This document shows, one piece after another, positions 50,978-59,833 of a stretch of 64,000 nt of DNA. The stretch spans positions 186,001-250,000 of the forward strand of contig NZ_LZIJ01000171.1 of the NCBI RefSeq assembly GCF_001667115.1, given 5' to 3'. Position 1 is the first letter of the stretch, and the number at the start of each line of letters is the position of its first letter. Made by a program: the position numbers and the translations under genes. This stretch comes from Mycobacterium sp. 852002-51163_SCH5372311 (GTDB lineage Bacteria; Actinomycetota; Actinomycetes; Mycobacteriales; Mycobacteriaceae). The notes under the pieces were generated by a model, which was given only the letters and a program-made list of their open reading frames with translations, was not told where the DNA came from and did not search any database.

Positions 50978-53409
50978 CACCGAAGATGACCACCACTTCT
51001 GGTGCGGCGAAAACCGAATCCGGCGGCGTCAGCCAGCCGGAAATGGTGGCGCTGACCATCGACGGCGTCGAGATCAGCGTTCCCAAAGGGACTTTGGTGA
51101 TCCGCGCGGCCGAGCTGATGGGCATCCAGATCCCCAGGTTCTGCGACCATCCATTGCTCGACCCGGTCGGGGCGTGCCGGCAGTGCCTGGTCGAGGTCGA
51201 GGGCCAGCGCAAGCCGCTGGCGTCGTGCACCACCGTCTGTACCGACGACATGGTGGTGCGCACCCAGCTCACCTCGGAGGCCGCCGACAAGGCCCAGCAC
51301 GGCGTGATGGAGTTGCTGCTGATCAACCATCCGCTGGACTGCCCGATGTGTGACAAGGGCGGCGAATGCCCGCTGCAGAACCAGGCAATGTCCAACGGCC
51401 GCGCCGATTCTCGCTTCACCGACGTCAAGCGCACCTTCGCCAAGCCGATCAACATCTCGTCGCAGGTGCTGCTGGACCGCGAGCGCTGCATTCTGTGCGC
51501 CCGGTGCACCCGGTTCTCCGAGCAGATCGCCGGAGACCCGTTCATCGACATGCAGGAACGCGGTGCCCTGCAGCAGGTCGGCATTTACGCCAACGAGCCG
51601 TTCGACTCCTATTTCTCCGGCAACACCGTGCAGATCTGCCCGGTGGGGGCGCTGACCGGAACCGCTTACCGGTTCCGGGCCCGCCCGTTCGACCTGGTAT
51701 CCAGCCCCAGCGTCTGCGAGCACTGCGCCTCCGGTTGCGCGCAACGCACCGACCACCGTCGTGGCAAGGTGCTGCGCCGCCTCGCCGGCGACGACCCCGA
51801 AGTCAACGAGGAGTGGAACTGCGACAAGGGCCGGTGGGCTTTCACGTATGCAACCGAGCCCGACGTGATCACCACTCCCCTCATCCGCGAAGCTGACGGT
51901 TCGTTGCAACCGGCGTCATGGGCCCACGCCATGGTGGTCGCTGCGCAAGGACTTGCGGCCGCGCGCGGGCGCAGCGGTGTGCTGGTCGGTGGACGGGTCA
52001 CCTGGGAGGACGCCTACGCCTACGCCAAATTCGCCCGAATCGTGCTGGACACCAACGACATCGACTTCCGCGCCCGTCCACACTCGGCCGAGGAAGCCGA
52101 CTTCCTTACGGCCCGCATCGCCGGCCGGCCGGTGACCGTCAGCTACGGCGACTTGGAATCGGCCCCGGTGGTACTGCTGGTCGGCTTCGAGCCGGAAGAG
52201 GAATCGCCGATCGTGTTCCTGCGGCTGCGCAAGGCCGCCCGCAAGCACAACATGCCGGTGTACGCGGTCGCACCGTTTACGACCCGCTCGCTGACCAAGA
52301 TGTCCGGGCGGTTGGTCAAGACCGCTCCGGGCGCCGAGCCGTCCACACTGGATGGTTTGGCGAGCGGTGAAATTGGGGAGCTGCTGTCCAAGCCCGGCGC
52401 GGTCATCATGGTAGGAGAACGCCTGGCCACGGTGCCCGGCGGACTGTCCGCCGCCGCGCGGCTGGCCGATGCCACTGGAGCCCGGCTGGCGTGGGTGCCG
52501 CGGCGGGCCGGTGAGCGGGGTGCGCTGGAGGCCGGCGCGCTGCCCACGCTGCTGCCCGGCGGCCGTCCACTGGCCGACGACGCTGCCCGCGCACAGGTCA
52601 GCGCCGCGTGGCACGTCTCCGAATTGCCTTCCGCCGCTGGACGTGACGCCGACGGCATCGTGGCCGCAGCGACTGACGGCAGCCTGGGCGCGCTGCTGGT
52701 CGGCGGCGTGGAACCGGCCGACTTCGCCGACCCGGACGCGGTGCTGGCCGCGCTGGACGCGGCGGGCTTCGTGGTCAGCCTGGAGCTGCGGCACAGTGCC
52801 GTCACCGAGCGCGCCGACGTGGTATTCCCGGTCGCGCCGACCACTCAGAAGGCCGGCACGTTCCTCAACTGGGAGGGCCGCTACCGCGGCTTCGCCCCCG
52901 CCCTGCGTGGCACCACCCAGCAAGCTGCCCAGTCGGACCACCGGGTGCTCGACGCGCTGGCCGACGAAATGGGCGTCTACTTGGGCTTCTCCACCTTCGA
53001 GACGGCCCACCAGGAGCTGTCCGCACTCGGCCCCTGGGACGGCGAGCGCCCCGCGAGCCCGCACGTCGCAGCCCCCGAGCCGGCTCGACCCGAGTCCGGC
53101 GAGGCAGTTTTGACCGGCTGGCGGCAGCTACTCGACGCCGGCCGCCTACAGGACGGCGAGCCGCATCTGGCCGGTACCGCGCGGGCGCCGATTGTGCGGT
53201 TGTCGGCCGACACCGCGGCCGAGATCGGCGCCGCCGACGGAGACGAGGTCACCGTCAGCACGGCCCGCGGCTCGATCACATTGCCGCTGACCATCACCGA
53301 CATGCCGGATCGGGTGGTGTGGCTGCCGCTGAACTCACCGGGTTCGGCGGTGCACCGGCAACTGGGTGTGACACTGGGCAGCGTCGTGCAGATCGGGGTG
53401 GATTCATGA
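50974..53409 (+). CDS. nuoG: NADH-quinone oxidoreductase subunit G
   Basis: The 75-kDa iron-sulfur subunit, 811 residues. N-terminal [2Fe-2S] ligands are in RFCDHPLLDPVGACRQC and ASCTTVC; further clusters are in HPLDCPMCDKGGECPL and ERCILCARCTR with ICPVGALTG. An additional cluster (N7 type) is shown by VCEHCASGC with the distant NCDKGRW. A molybdopterin-oxidoreductase-like domain follows. I use ATG 50974, overlapping the nuoF stop; ATG 50986 is an alternative. The long frame starting inside nuoF is not coding. Confidence 0.97.
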   Translation: MTPKMTTTSGAAKTESGGVSQPEMVALTIDGVEISVPKGTLVIRAAELMGIQIPRFCDHPLLDPVGACRQCLVEVEGQRKPLASCTTVCTDDMVVRTQLTSEAADKAQHGVMELLLINHPLDCPMCDKGGECPLQNQAMSNGRADSRFTDVKRTFAKPINISSQVLLDRERCILCARCTRFSEQIAGDPFIDMQERGALQQVGIYANEPFDSYFSGNTVQICPVGALTGTAYRFRARPFDLVSSPSVCEHCASGCAQRTDHRRGKVLRRLAGDDPEVNEEWNCDKGRWAFTYATEPDVITTPLIREADGSLQPASWAHAMVVAAQGLAAARGRSGVLVGGRVTWEDAYAYAKFARIVLDTNDIDFRARPHSAEEADFLTARIAGRPVTVSYGDLESAPVVLLVGFEPEEESPIVFLRLRKAARKHNMPVYAVAPFTTRSLTKMSGRLVKTAPGAEPSTLDGLASGEIGELLSKPGAVIMVGERLATVPGGLSAAARLADATGARLAWVPRRAGERGALEAGALPTLLPGGRPLADDAARAQVSAAWHVSELPSAAGRDADGIVAAATDGSLGALLVGGVEPADFADPDAVLAALDAAGFVVSLELRHSAVTERADVVFPVAPTTQKAGTFLNWEGRYRGFAPALRGTTQQAAQSDHRVLDALADEMGVYLGFSTFETAHQELSALGPWDGERPASPHVAAPEPARPESGEAVLTGWRQLLDAGRLQDGEPHLAGTARAPIVRLSADTAAEIGAADGDEVTVSTARGSITLPLTITDMPDRVVWLPLNSPGSAVHRQLGVTLGSVVQIGVDS

Positions 53410-54674
53410 ACCTGAACGCCTTTGGACACGACACCTGGTGGCTGGTGCTGGGCAAGTCGCTGGCCATCTTCGTCTTCCTGATGCTGACGGTGCTGGTGGC
53501 GATCCTGGCCGAACGCAAGCTGCTGGGCCGGATGCAGCTGCGCCCTGGCCCCAACCGGGTAGGTCCGAAGGGTGCGCTGCAGAGCCTGGCCGACGGGATC
53601 AAGCTGGCGCTGAAGGAGAGCATCACTCCGTTCGGCATCGACAAGTTCGTTTATTTTGCGGCACCGGTCATTTCGGTGATTCCCGCATTCACGGCCTTCG
53701 CCTTCATCCCGTTCGGTCCCGAAGTGTCGGTGTTCGGGCACCGCACCCCGCTGCAGCTGACCGACCTGCCGGTCGCGGTGCTCTTCATCCTGGGTCTGTC
53801 GGCGATCGGGGTGTACGGCATCGTGCTGGGCGGGTGGGCATCTGGTTCCACCTACCCGCTGCTGGGCGGTGTGCGCTCCACCGCCCAGGTCATCTCCTAC
53901 GAAGTCGCGATGGGGTTGTCGTTCGCAACGGTCTTCCTGTTCGCCGGCACCATGTCGACGTCGAAGCTGGTGTCCGCGCAGAACGGGGTCTGGTACGTCT
54001 TCTTGTTGCTGCCGTCGTTCGTGGTCTACCTGGTTTCCATGGTCGGCGAAACCAACCGGGCGCCGTTCGATCTGCCGGAAGCCGAGGGCGAGCTGGTCGC
54101 GGGTTTCCACACCGAGTACTCGTCACTGAAGTTCGCGATGTTCATGCTGGCCGAATACGTCAACATGACAACGGTTTCGGCGTTGGCCGCGACCATGTTC
54201 CTCGGCGGCTGGCATGCGCCCTGGCCGCTGAACATGTGGGCGGGAGCCAACACCGGCTGGTGGCCATTGCTGTGGTTCGTCGCCAAAGTATGGACCTTCC
54301 TGTTCATGTACTTCTGGCTGCGGGCCACCCTGCCCCGGCTGCGTTACGACCAGTTCATGGCGCTGGGCTGGAAGCTGCTGATCCCGGTCTCGCTGGTCTG
54401 GGTGATGATCGCCGCGGTCATCCGCACACTGCGCAATCAGGGCTACCAGCATTGGACCCTGCTGCTGGTGATCAGCAGCATCGTCGTGGCCACCGCGCTG
54501 GTGTTCTCGCTGCGCAGGCCGTTCAGCGCCCCCAGTCCGCGCGCCCGCGCGCGGGCACAGGCCGAGCAGCGCCGGACCGGTCCCAAAGGCACCGAAAGCG
54601 TCAGTACCGCACCGGCATTCCCGACACCGCCACTGCCGGCGCAGCAAGCGAGCAAGGAGACAGTACGTGCCTAA
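53406..54674 (+). CDS. nuoH: NADH-quinone oxidoreductase subunit H
   Basis: Membrane subunit linking the peripheral arm to the proton pumps and forming part of the quinone channel; 422 residues, about eight or nine transmembrane helices. AERKLLGRMQLRPGPNRVGP, VGETNRAPFDLPEAEGELVA and FHTEYSSLKFAMFMLAEYVN are diagnostic. A Pro/Arg-rich C-terminal extension (FSAPSPRARARAQAEQRR) is common in mycobacteria. It overlaps both nuoG (4 bp) and nuoI (8 bp). Confidence 0.98.
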   Translation: MNLNAFGHDTWWLVLGKSLAIFVFLMLTVLVAILAERKLLGRMQLRPGPNRVGPKGALQSLADGIKLALKESITPFGIDKFVYFAAPVISVIPAFTAFAFIPFGPEVSVFGHRTPLQLTDLPVAVLFILGLSAIGVYGIVLGGWASGSTYPLLGGVRSTAQVISYEVAMGLSFATVFLFAGTMSTSKLVSAQNGVWYVFLLLPSFVVYLVSMVGETNRAPFDLPEAEGELVAGFHTEYSSLKFAMFMLAEYVNMTTVSALAATMFLGGWHAPWPLNMWAGANTGWWPLLWFVAKVWTFLFMYFWLRATLPRLRYDQFMALGWKLLIPVSLVWVMIAAVIRTLRNQGYQHWTLLLVISSIVVATALVFSLRRPFSAPSPRARARAQAEQRRTGPKGTESVSTAPAFPTPPLPAQQASKETVRA

Positions 54675-55248
54675 GTTCCTGGACGCCGTAGCAGGCTTCG
54701 GCGTGACGTTCGGATCGATGTTCAAAAAGACCATCACCGAGGAGTATCCCGAGAAGCCGGGTCCGGTCGCGCCGCGCTACCACGGCCGTCACCAGCTCAA
54801 TCGGTACCCCGACGGCCTGGAAAAGTGCATCGGCTGCGAGTTGTGCGCCTGGGCGTGCCCGGCCGACGCCATCTACGTCGAAGGCGCGGATAACACCGAG
54901 GAGCAACGGTTTTCCCCGGGCGAACGCTACGGACGGGTGTACCAGATCAACTATCTGCGCTGCATCGGCTGCGGCCTGTGCATCGAGGCCTGCCCGACCC
55001 GGGCGCTGACCATGACCAACAACTACGAGATGGCCGACGACAACCGCGCGGACCTGATCTACGAAAAGGACCGGCTGCTGGCCCCGCTGGAGCCGGAGAT
55101 GACCGCGCCGCCGCACCCCAGAGCGCCGGGCGCCACCGACAAGGACTACTACCTGGGCAACGTGACCGCACACGGCTTGCGCGAGACACAAAGCACCGCA
55201 GCCCAAGCCGGAACCCAAGCCGGACCCCAAGCCGGTGAAGCTCAGTGA
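54667..55248 (+). CDS. nuoI: NADH-quinone oxidoreductase subunit I
   Basis: Ferredoxin-like subunit with two [4Fe-4S] clusters (N6a, N6b); 193 residues. Both motifs are intact: CIGCELCAWACP and CIGCGLCIEACP. The start is GTG 54667, in an 8-bp overlap with nuoH and after AAGGAGACA. A short C-terminal repeat (AQAGTQAGPQAGEAQ) of low complexity ends the protein, encoded by GCCGGAMCCCAA-type repeats at about 55204-55240. Confidence 0.97.
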   Translation: MPKFLDAVAGFGVTFGSMFKKTITEEYPEKPGPVAPRYHGRHQLNRYPDGLEKCIGCELCAWACPADAIYVEGADNTEEQRFSPGERYGRVYQINYLRCIGCGLCIEACPTRALTMTNNYEMADDNRADLIYEKDRLLAPLEPEMTAPPHPRAPGATDKDYYLGNVTAHGLRETQSTAAQAGTQAGPQAGEAQ

Positions 55249-56060
55249 TCGCGACACTCGCGACAGACGTCATCGTCCGCACCTCCACCGGTGAAGCGGT
55301 GGCGTTCTGGGTGCTGGGTGCGGTGGCCCTGATCGGGGCGATCGGCGTGGTGCTGTCGGTCAACGCCGTCTACTCGGCGATGTTCTTGGCCATGACGATG
55401 ATCGTGTTGGCCGTGTTCTACATGATCCAGGACGCGTTGTTCCTGGGCGTGGTTCAGGTCGTCGTCTACACCGGCGCGGTCATGATGCTGTTTCTGTTCG
55501 TGCTGATGCTCATCGGCGTGGATTCGGCGGAGTCACTGAAGGAAACGCTGCGTGGACAGCGCGTAGCCGGGGTGCTGACCGGGGTCGGGTTCGGCGTCCT
55601 GCTCATCGCCACGATCGGCAACGTGGGCACCGGCGGGTTCGTCGGACTGACCACCGCTAACGCCAACGGAAATGTCGAAGGTCTTGCGGCACTGATCTTT
55701 TCGCGTTACCTGTGGGCGTTCGAGTTGACCAGCGCGCTGCTGATCGCCGCGGCGGTGGGCGCGATGGTGCTGGCCCATCGGGAACGCTTCGAGCGCCGCA
55801 AGACCCAGCGTGAACTTTCTCAGGAGCGGTTCCGTTCCGGCGGACGGCCCACTCCGCTGCCCAATCCCGGTGTCTACGCGCGCCAGAACGCTGTCGACGT
55901 GGCTGCGCTGCTCCCCGACGGCTCCTACTCGGGATTGTCGGTCTCGAAGATCCTGCGGACACGCGGCGCCGACGGCCTGGAAGTGAAGGCGACTCCGCAG
56001 GCTGAATCAGACACCGGCGCCGAACCGGATCGCCTACCCGTGCAGGGCGGTGCCTCGTGA
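55245..56060 (+). CDS. nuoJ: NADH-quinone oxidoreductase subunit J
   Basis: Integral membrane subunit, 271 residues with five hydrophobic segments in the first 180 residues (AFWVLGAVALIGAIGVVLSV, AMFLAMTMIVLAVFYMIQDA, VVVYTGAVMMLFLFVLMLIG). The hydrophilic C-terminal 90 residues are long for the family, as in other mycobacteria. The GTG start overlaps nuoI, and the end overlaps nuoK by 4 bp. Confidence 0.95.
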   Translation: MIATLATDVIVRTSTGEAVAFWVLGAVALIGAIGVVLSVNAVYSAMFLAMTMIVLAVFYMIQDALFLGVVQVVVYTGAVMMLFLFVLMLIGVDSAESLKETLRGQRVAGVLTGVGFGVLLIATIGNVGTGGFVGLTTANANGNVEGLAALIFSRYLWAFELTSALLIAAAVGAMVLAHRERFERRKTQRELSQERFRSGGRPTPLPNPGVYARQNAVDVAALLPDGSYSGLSVSKILRTRGADGLEVKATPQAESDTGAEPDRLPVQGGAS

Positions 56061-56356
56061 ATCCGGCCAACTACCTTTACCTTTCGGCGCTGTTGTTCAC
56101 CATCGGGGCGGCGGGTGTGCTGTTGCGCCGCAACGCCATCGTGATGTTCATGTGTGTCGAGCTGATGCTCAATGCCGTCAACCTGGCGTTCGTCACCTTC
56201 GCCCGGATGCACGGGCACCTGGACGGTCAGATGATCGCGTTCTTCACGATGGTGGTCGCCGCCTGCGAGGTCGTCGTCGGCCTGGCCATCATCATGACGA
56301 TTTTCCGTGCCCGCAAATCGGCGTCCGTCGACGACGCGAACCTACTCAAAGGCTAG
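56057..56356 (+). CDS. nuoK: NADH-quinone oxidoreductase subunit K
   Basis: Small three-helix antiporter-like subunit, 99 residues. The proton-path glutamates are visible in FMCVELMLNAVNLAFVTF and VVAACEVVVGLAIIM. The GTG start at 56057 overlaps nuoJ. Confidence 0.97.
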   Translation: MNPANYLYLSALLFTIGAAGVLLRRNAIVMFMCVELMLNAVNLAFVTFARMHGHLDGQMIAFFTMVVAACEVVVGLAIIMTIFRARKSASVDDANLLKG

Positions 56357-56366
56357 AAACGCCACG

Positions 56367-58256
56367 ATGACTGACTACACCTGGCTGCTGGTGGCGCTGC
56401 CGCTGGCAGGTGCCGTGATCTTGCTGTTCGGCGGCAGACGCACCGATGCCTGGGGGCATTGGCTGGGTTGCGCCGCGGCCCTGTCGGCATTCGGGGTCGG
56501 CGCCACGTTGCTGGCCGGCATGCTCGGCCGCGACGTGCCAAACCGCGCCATCCACCAGAAGGTGTTCAGCTGGATCCCGGTCGGCCAGCTGCAGGTCGAC
56601 TTCGGACTGCAGATCGACCAGTTGTCAATGTGTTTCGTGCTGTTGATCACCGGCGTCGGCTCGCTGATTCACATCTATTCGGTGGCCTACATGGCTGAAG
56701 ACCCGGACCGGCGCCGGTTTTTCGGCTATCTCAACCTGTTCCTGGCTTCGATGCTGCTGCTGGTCGTCGCCGACAACTACGTGCTGCTCTATGTCGGCTG
56801 GGAAGGCGTCGGCCTGGCGTCCTACCTGCTGATCGGTTTCTGGTACCACAAGCCGTCTGCGGCAACCGCGGCCAAGAAGGCATTCGTGATGAACCGTGTC
56901 GGGGATGCCGGTCTTGCACTGGGCATGTTCCTGATGTTCAGCACATTCGGGACTCTGTCGTACGCAGGGGTATTCGCCGGTGCCACGGGTGCTTCCCGTG
57001 GCACGCTGACCGCGATGGGTCTGCTGTTGCTGCTGGGCGCGTGCGCCAAGTCCGCGCAGGTTCCGCTGCAAGCCTGGTTGGGCGACGCGATGGAGGGTCC
57101 CACCCCGGTGTCGGCACTGATCCACGCGGCCACCATGGTGACCGCCGGCGTGTACCTGATCGTGCGGTCCAACCCCCTCTACAATCTCTCGCCCGACGCG
57201 CAGCTGGCCGTGGTCACCGTCGGCGCCATCACGCTGCTGTTCGGGGCGATCATCGGCTGCGCCAAGGACGACATCAAACGCGCGCTGGCGGCGTCGACGA
57301 TCAGCCAGATCGGCTACATGGTGCTGGCTGCCGGCCTGGGCCCGGCCGGCTACGCGTTCGCGATCATGCACCTGCTCACCCACGGTTTCTTCAAGGCCGG
57401 CCTGTTCCTGGGGTCCGGAGCGGTGATCCACGCCATGCACGAAGAACAGGACATGCGACGTTACGGTGGCCTGCGTGCGGCGCTGCCGGTCACGTTCGCC
57501 ACATTCGGCCTGGGCTACCTGGCGATCATCGGTGTGCCCCCGTTCGCGGGCTTCTGGTCCAAGGACGCCATCATCGAAGCCGCGCTGGGCGCCGGCGACA
57601 CCCACGGATACGTGCTGGGTGGCGCAGCACTGCTCGGTGCGGGCATCACCGCGTTCTACATGACGCGGGTGATGCTGATGACTTTCTTCGGCGAAAAGCG
57701 CTGGGCACCAGGCCTGCATCCACACGAGGCACCCGCATTGATGACGTGGCCGATGATCCTGCTGGCCGTCGGGTCGGTGTTCTCCGGCGGGCTGTTCATG
57801 GCCGGCGGCAGCCTGCAGCACTGGCTCGAACCGGTCGTCGGCGTTCATGAAGAGGTCGCCCATGCCGTTCCGCGCCTGGTCACCACCGGGCTTGCGCTGG
57901 CCGTCGTCGCCATCGGGATCGTGGTGGCCTACCGGATGTATGGCGGCAAGGTGGAAATCCCCAGGGTGGCCCCGGTCGAAGTCTCGGTGCTGACCACCGC
58001 GGCACGCGCCGACCTGTACGGCGATGCCTTCAACGAGGAGGTGTTCATGCGCCCTGGTGGGCAGTTGACCAACGGGCTGGTCGCGGTTGACAACGCGGGC
58101 GTTGACGGCTCGGTCAACGCGTTGGCGGGGCTGGTGAGCCTGACCTCGAATCGGCTGCGGCGAATGCAAACCGGCTTCGCGCGCAACTATGCGTTGTCCA
58201 TGCTGGCCGGAGCGGCCCTGGTGGTCGCTCTCCTGCTGGCGGTGCACCTGTGGTGA
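56367..58256 (+). CDS. nuoL: NADH-quinone oxidoreductase subunit L
   Basis: Largest proton-pumping antiporter-like subunit, 629 residues. YVGWEGVGLASYLLIGFWYH, AQVPLQAWLGDAMEGPTPVS, ALIHAATMVTAGVYLIVRSN and ALAASTISQIGYMVLAAGLG carry the conserved Glu, Lys and His residues. ATG 56367 (MTDYTWLLVALPLAG) lies 10 bp after nuoK; the earlier in-frame start inside nuoK is rejected. The lateral helix with its anchoring helix is in the last 120 residues. Confidence 0.97.
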   Translation: MTDYTWLLVALPLAGAVILLFGGRRTDAWGHWLGCAAALSAFGVGATLLAGMLGRDVPNRAIHQKVFSWIPVGQLQVDFGLQIDQLSMCFVLLITGVGSLIHIYSVAYMAEDPDRRRFFGYLNLFLASMLLLVVADNYVLLYVGWEGVGLASYLLIGFWYHKPSAATAAKKAFVMNRVGDAGLALGMFLMFSTFGTLSYAGVFAGATGASRGTLTAMGLLLLLGACAKSAQVPLQAWLGDAMEGPTPVSALIHAATMVTAGVYLIVRSNPLYNLSPDAQLAVVTVGAITLLFGAIIGCAKDDIKRALAASTISQIGYMVLAAGLGPAGYAFAIMHLLTHGFFKAGLFLGSGAVIHAMHEEQDMRRYGGLRAALPVTFATFGLGYLAIIGVPPFAGFWSKDAIIEAALGAGDTHGYVLGGAALLGAGITAFYMTRVMLMTFFGEKRWAPGLHPHEAPALMTWPMILLAVGSVFSGGLFMAGGSLQHWLEPVVGVHEEVAHAVPRLVTTGLALAVVAIGIVVAYRMYGGKVEIPRVAPVEVSVLTTAARADLYGDAFNEEVFMRPGGQLTNGLVAVDNAGVDGSVNALAGLVSLTSNRLRRMQTGFARNYALSMLAGAALVVALLLAVHLW

Positions 58257-59833
58257 GCGGCAACATACCGTGGCTGACGGTGCTGTGGCTGGTGCCGCTG
58301 GCCGGTTCCGTGCTGATCATCGTGCTGCCACCGGCATGGCGGGAGCTGGCCAAATGGACCGGCCTGTTCGTCAGTGGGCTCACGCTGGCGGTGGCCATCG
58401 TCATCACGGTCGGCTTCGACACCACCGACGGCGCCCCTTACCAGTTCGTCGAAAGCCATAGGTGGATACCGGCATTCGGTGCCGGCTACACCCTCGGTGT
58501 AGACGGCATCGCGGTGGTGCTGGTGATACTGACCGCGGTGCTAGTCCCACTGCTGCTGGTGGCCGGCTGGCACGACGGGGGCGAGCGCACCCGCGGCGTA
58601 CACGCCTACGTCGCCCTGACATTGGCGATCGAGTCGATGGTGCTGATCTCCGTCGTCGCGCTGGACGTATTGCTGTTCTACGTGTTCTTCGAGGCCATGC
58701 TCATCCCGATGTATTTCCTCATCGGCGGCTTCGGCCAAGGACCCGGACGGTCACGCGCCGCGGTGAAGTTCTTGCTGTACAACCTGTTCGGTGGGTTGAT
58801 CATGCTGGCGGCGGTGATCGGGCTGTACGTCGTGACCTCGCAGCACGGCTCCGGCACCTTCGACTTCCAGCAGATCGTGACCGGGTTCCGTATCGGCTAC
58901 TACCGCGCCGACCCCGCGGTGATCAAGGCGCTCTTCCTGGGCTTCATGTTCGCGTTCGCCATCAAGGCCCCGCTGTGGCCGTTCCACCGCTGGTTGCCCG
59001 ACGCCGCGGTCGAGTCGACACCGGCCACCGCCGTGCTGATGATGGCGGTGATGGACAAGGTCGGCACCTTTGGCATGCTGCGCTACTGCCTGCAGCTGTT
59101 CCCCGGCGCCTCAACGTATTTCCGTCCGCTGATCGTTGGCCTGGCCATCGTCGGGGTGATCTACGGTGCGATCGTCGCTATCGGCCAGACCGACATGATG
59201 CGGCTGATCGCCTACACCTCGATCTCCCACTTCGGGTTCATCATCGCGGGCATCTTCGTGATGACGACTCAGGGTCAGAGCGGCTCGACGCTCTATATGC
59301 TCAACCACGGCCTTTCCACCGCGGCGGTGTTCCTCATCGCGGGCTTCCTGATAGCCCGGCACGGCAGCCGAACGATCTCCGACTACGGGGGCGTCCAGAA
59401 GGTGGCGCCCATCCTGGCCGGTACCTTCCTGGTATCGGCCATGGCCACCCTGTCGTTGCCCGGCCTGGCCCCGTTCATCAGTGAATTCCTGGTGCTGCTG
59501 GGCACATTCAACCGCTACTGGCTGGCAGCGGCATTCGGCGTCACCGCGCTGGTCCTGTCGGCCATCTACATGCTGTGGCTCTATCAGCGGATGATGACCG
59601 GGCCGGTGGCCAAGGGCAACGAACGGATCCGTGATCTGGTGGGGCGTGAAATGGTCGTCGTGGCACCGCTTATCGCGTTACTCTTCGTGCTCGGGGTCTA
59701 CCCCAAACCGGTGCTGGACATCATCAACCCCGCGGTTGAGAACACCATGACGACTATCGGCCAGCACGATCCTGCGCCGCGCGTGCCGCCGGGTCAGGCC
59801 GCCCCCCGCCCAGCCGAAGGACCGCACCGATGA
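58253..59833 (+). CDS. nuoM: NADH-quinone oxidoreductase subunit M
   Basis: Antiporter-like proton-pumping subunit, 526 residues, about 14 helices. FYVFFEAMLIPMYFLIGGFG, KAPLWPFHRWLPDAAVESTP, AYTSISHFGFIIAGIFVMTT and LSLPGLAPFISEFLVLLGTF are diagnostic. GTG 58253 overlaps the nuoL stop by 4 bp (GTGA); GTG 58250 is an alternative. M. tuberculosis NuoM, as recalled, has an insertion of about 25 residues near position 110 that is absent here. Confidence 0.96.
   Translation: MSGNIPWLTVLWLVPLAGSVLIIVLPPAWRELAKWTGLFVSGLTLAVAIVITVGFDTTDGAPYQFVESHRWIPAFGAGYTLGVDGIAVVLVILTAVLVPLLLVAGWHDGGERTRGVHAYVALTLAIESMVLISVVALDVLLFYVFFEAMLIPMYFLIGGFGQGPGRSRAAVKFLLYNLFGGLIMLAAVIGLYVVTSQHGSGTFDFQQIVTGFRIGYYRADPAVIKALFLGFMFAFAIKAPLWPFHRWLPDAAVESTPATAVLMMAVMDKVGTFGMLRYCLQLFPGASTYFRPLIVGLAIVGVIYGAIVAIGQTDMMRLIAYTSISHFGFIIAGIFVMTTQGQSGSTLYMLNHGLSTAAVFLIAGFLIARHGSRTISDYGGVQKVAPILAGTFLVSAMATLSLPGLAPFISEFLVLLGTFNRYWLAAAFGVTALVLSAIYMLWLYQRMMTGPVAKGNERIRDLVGREMVVVAPLIALLFVLGVYPKPVLDIINPAVENTMTTIGQHDPAPRVPPGQAAPRPAEGPHR

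Noticed and set aside
49355..50980. 541-codon open frame antisense to nuoF
   Set aside because: It is a GC-rich shadow of the real gene, rich in Arg, Gly and His, with no recognisable domain.
56625..58247. 540-codon open frame antisense to nuoL
   Set aside because: Low-complexity, His/Gln/Arg-rich translation typical of the reverse of a membrane-protein gene.
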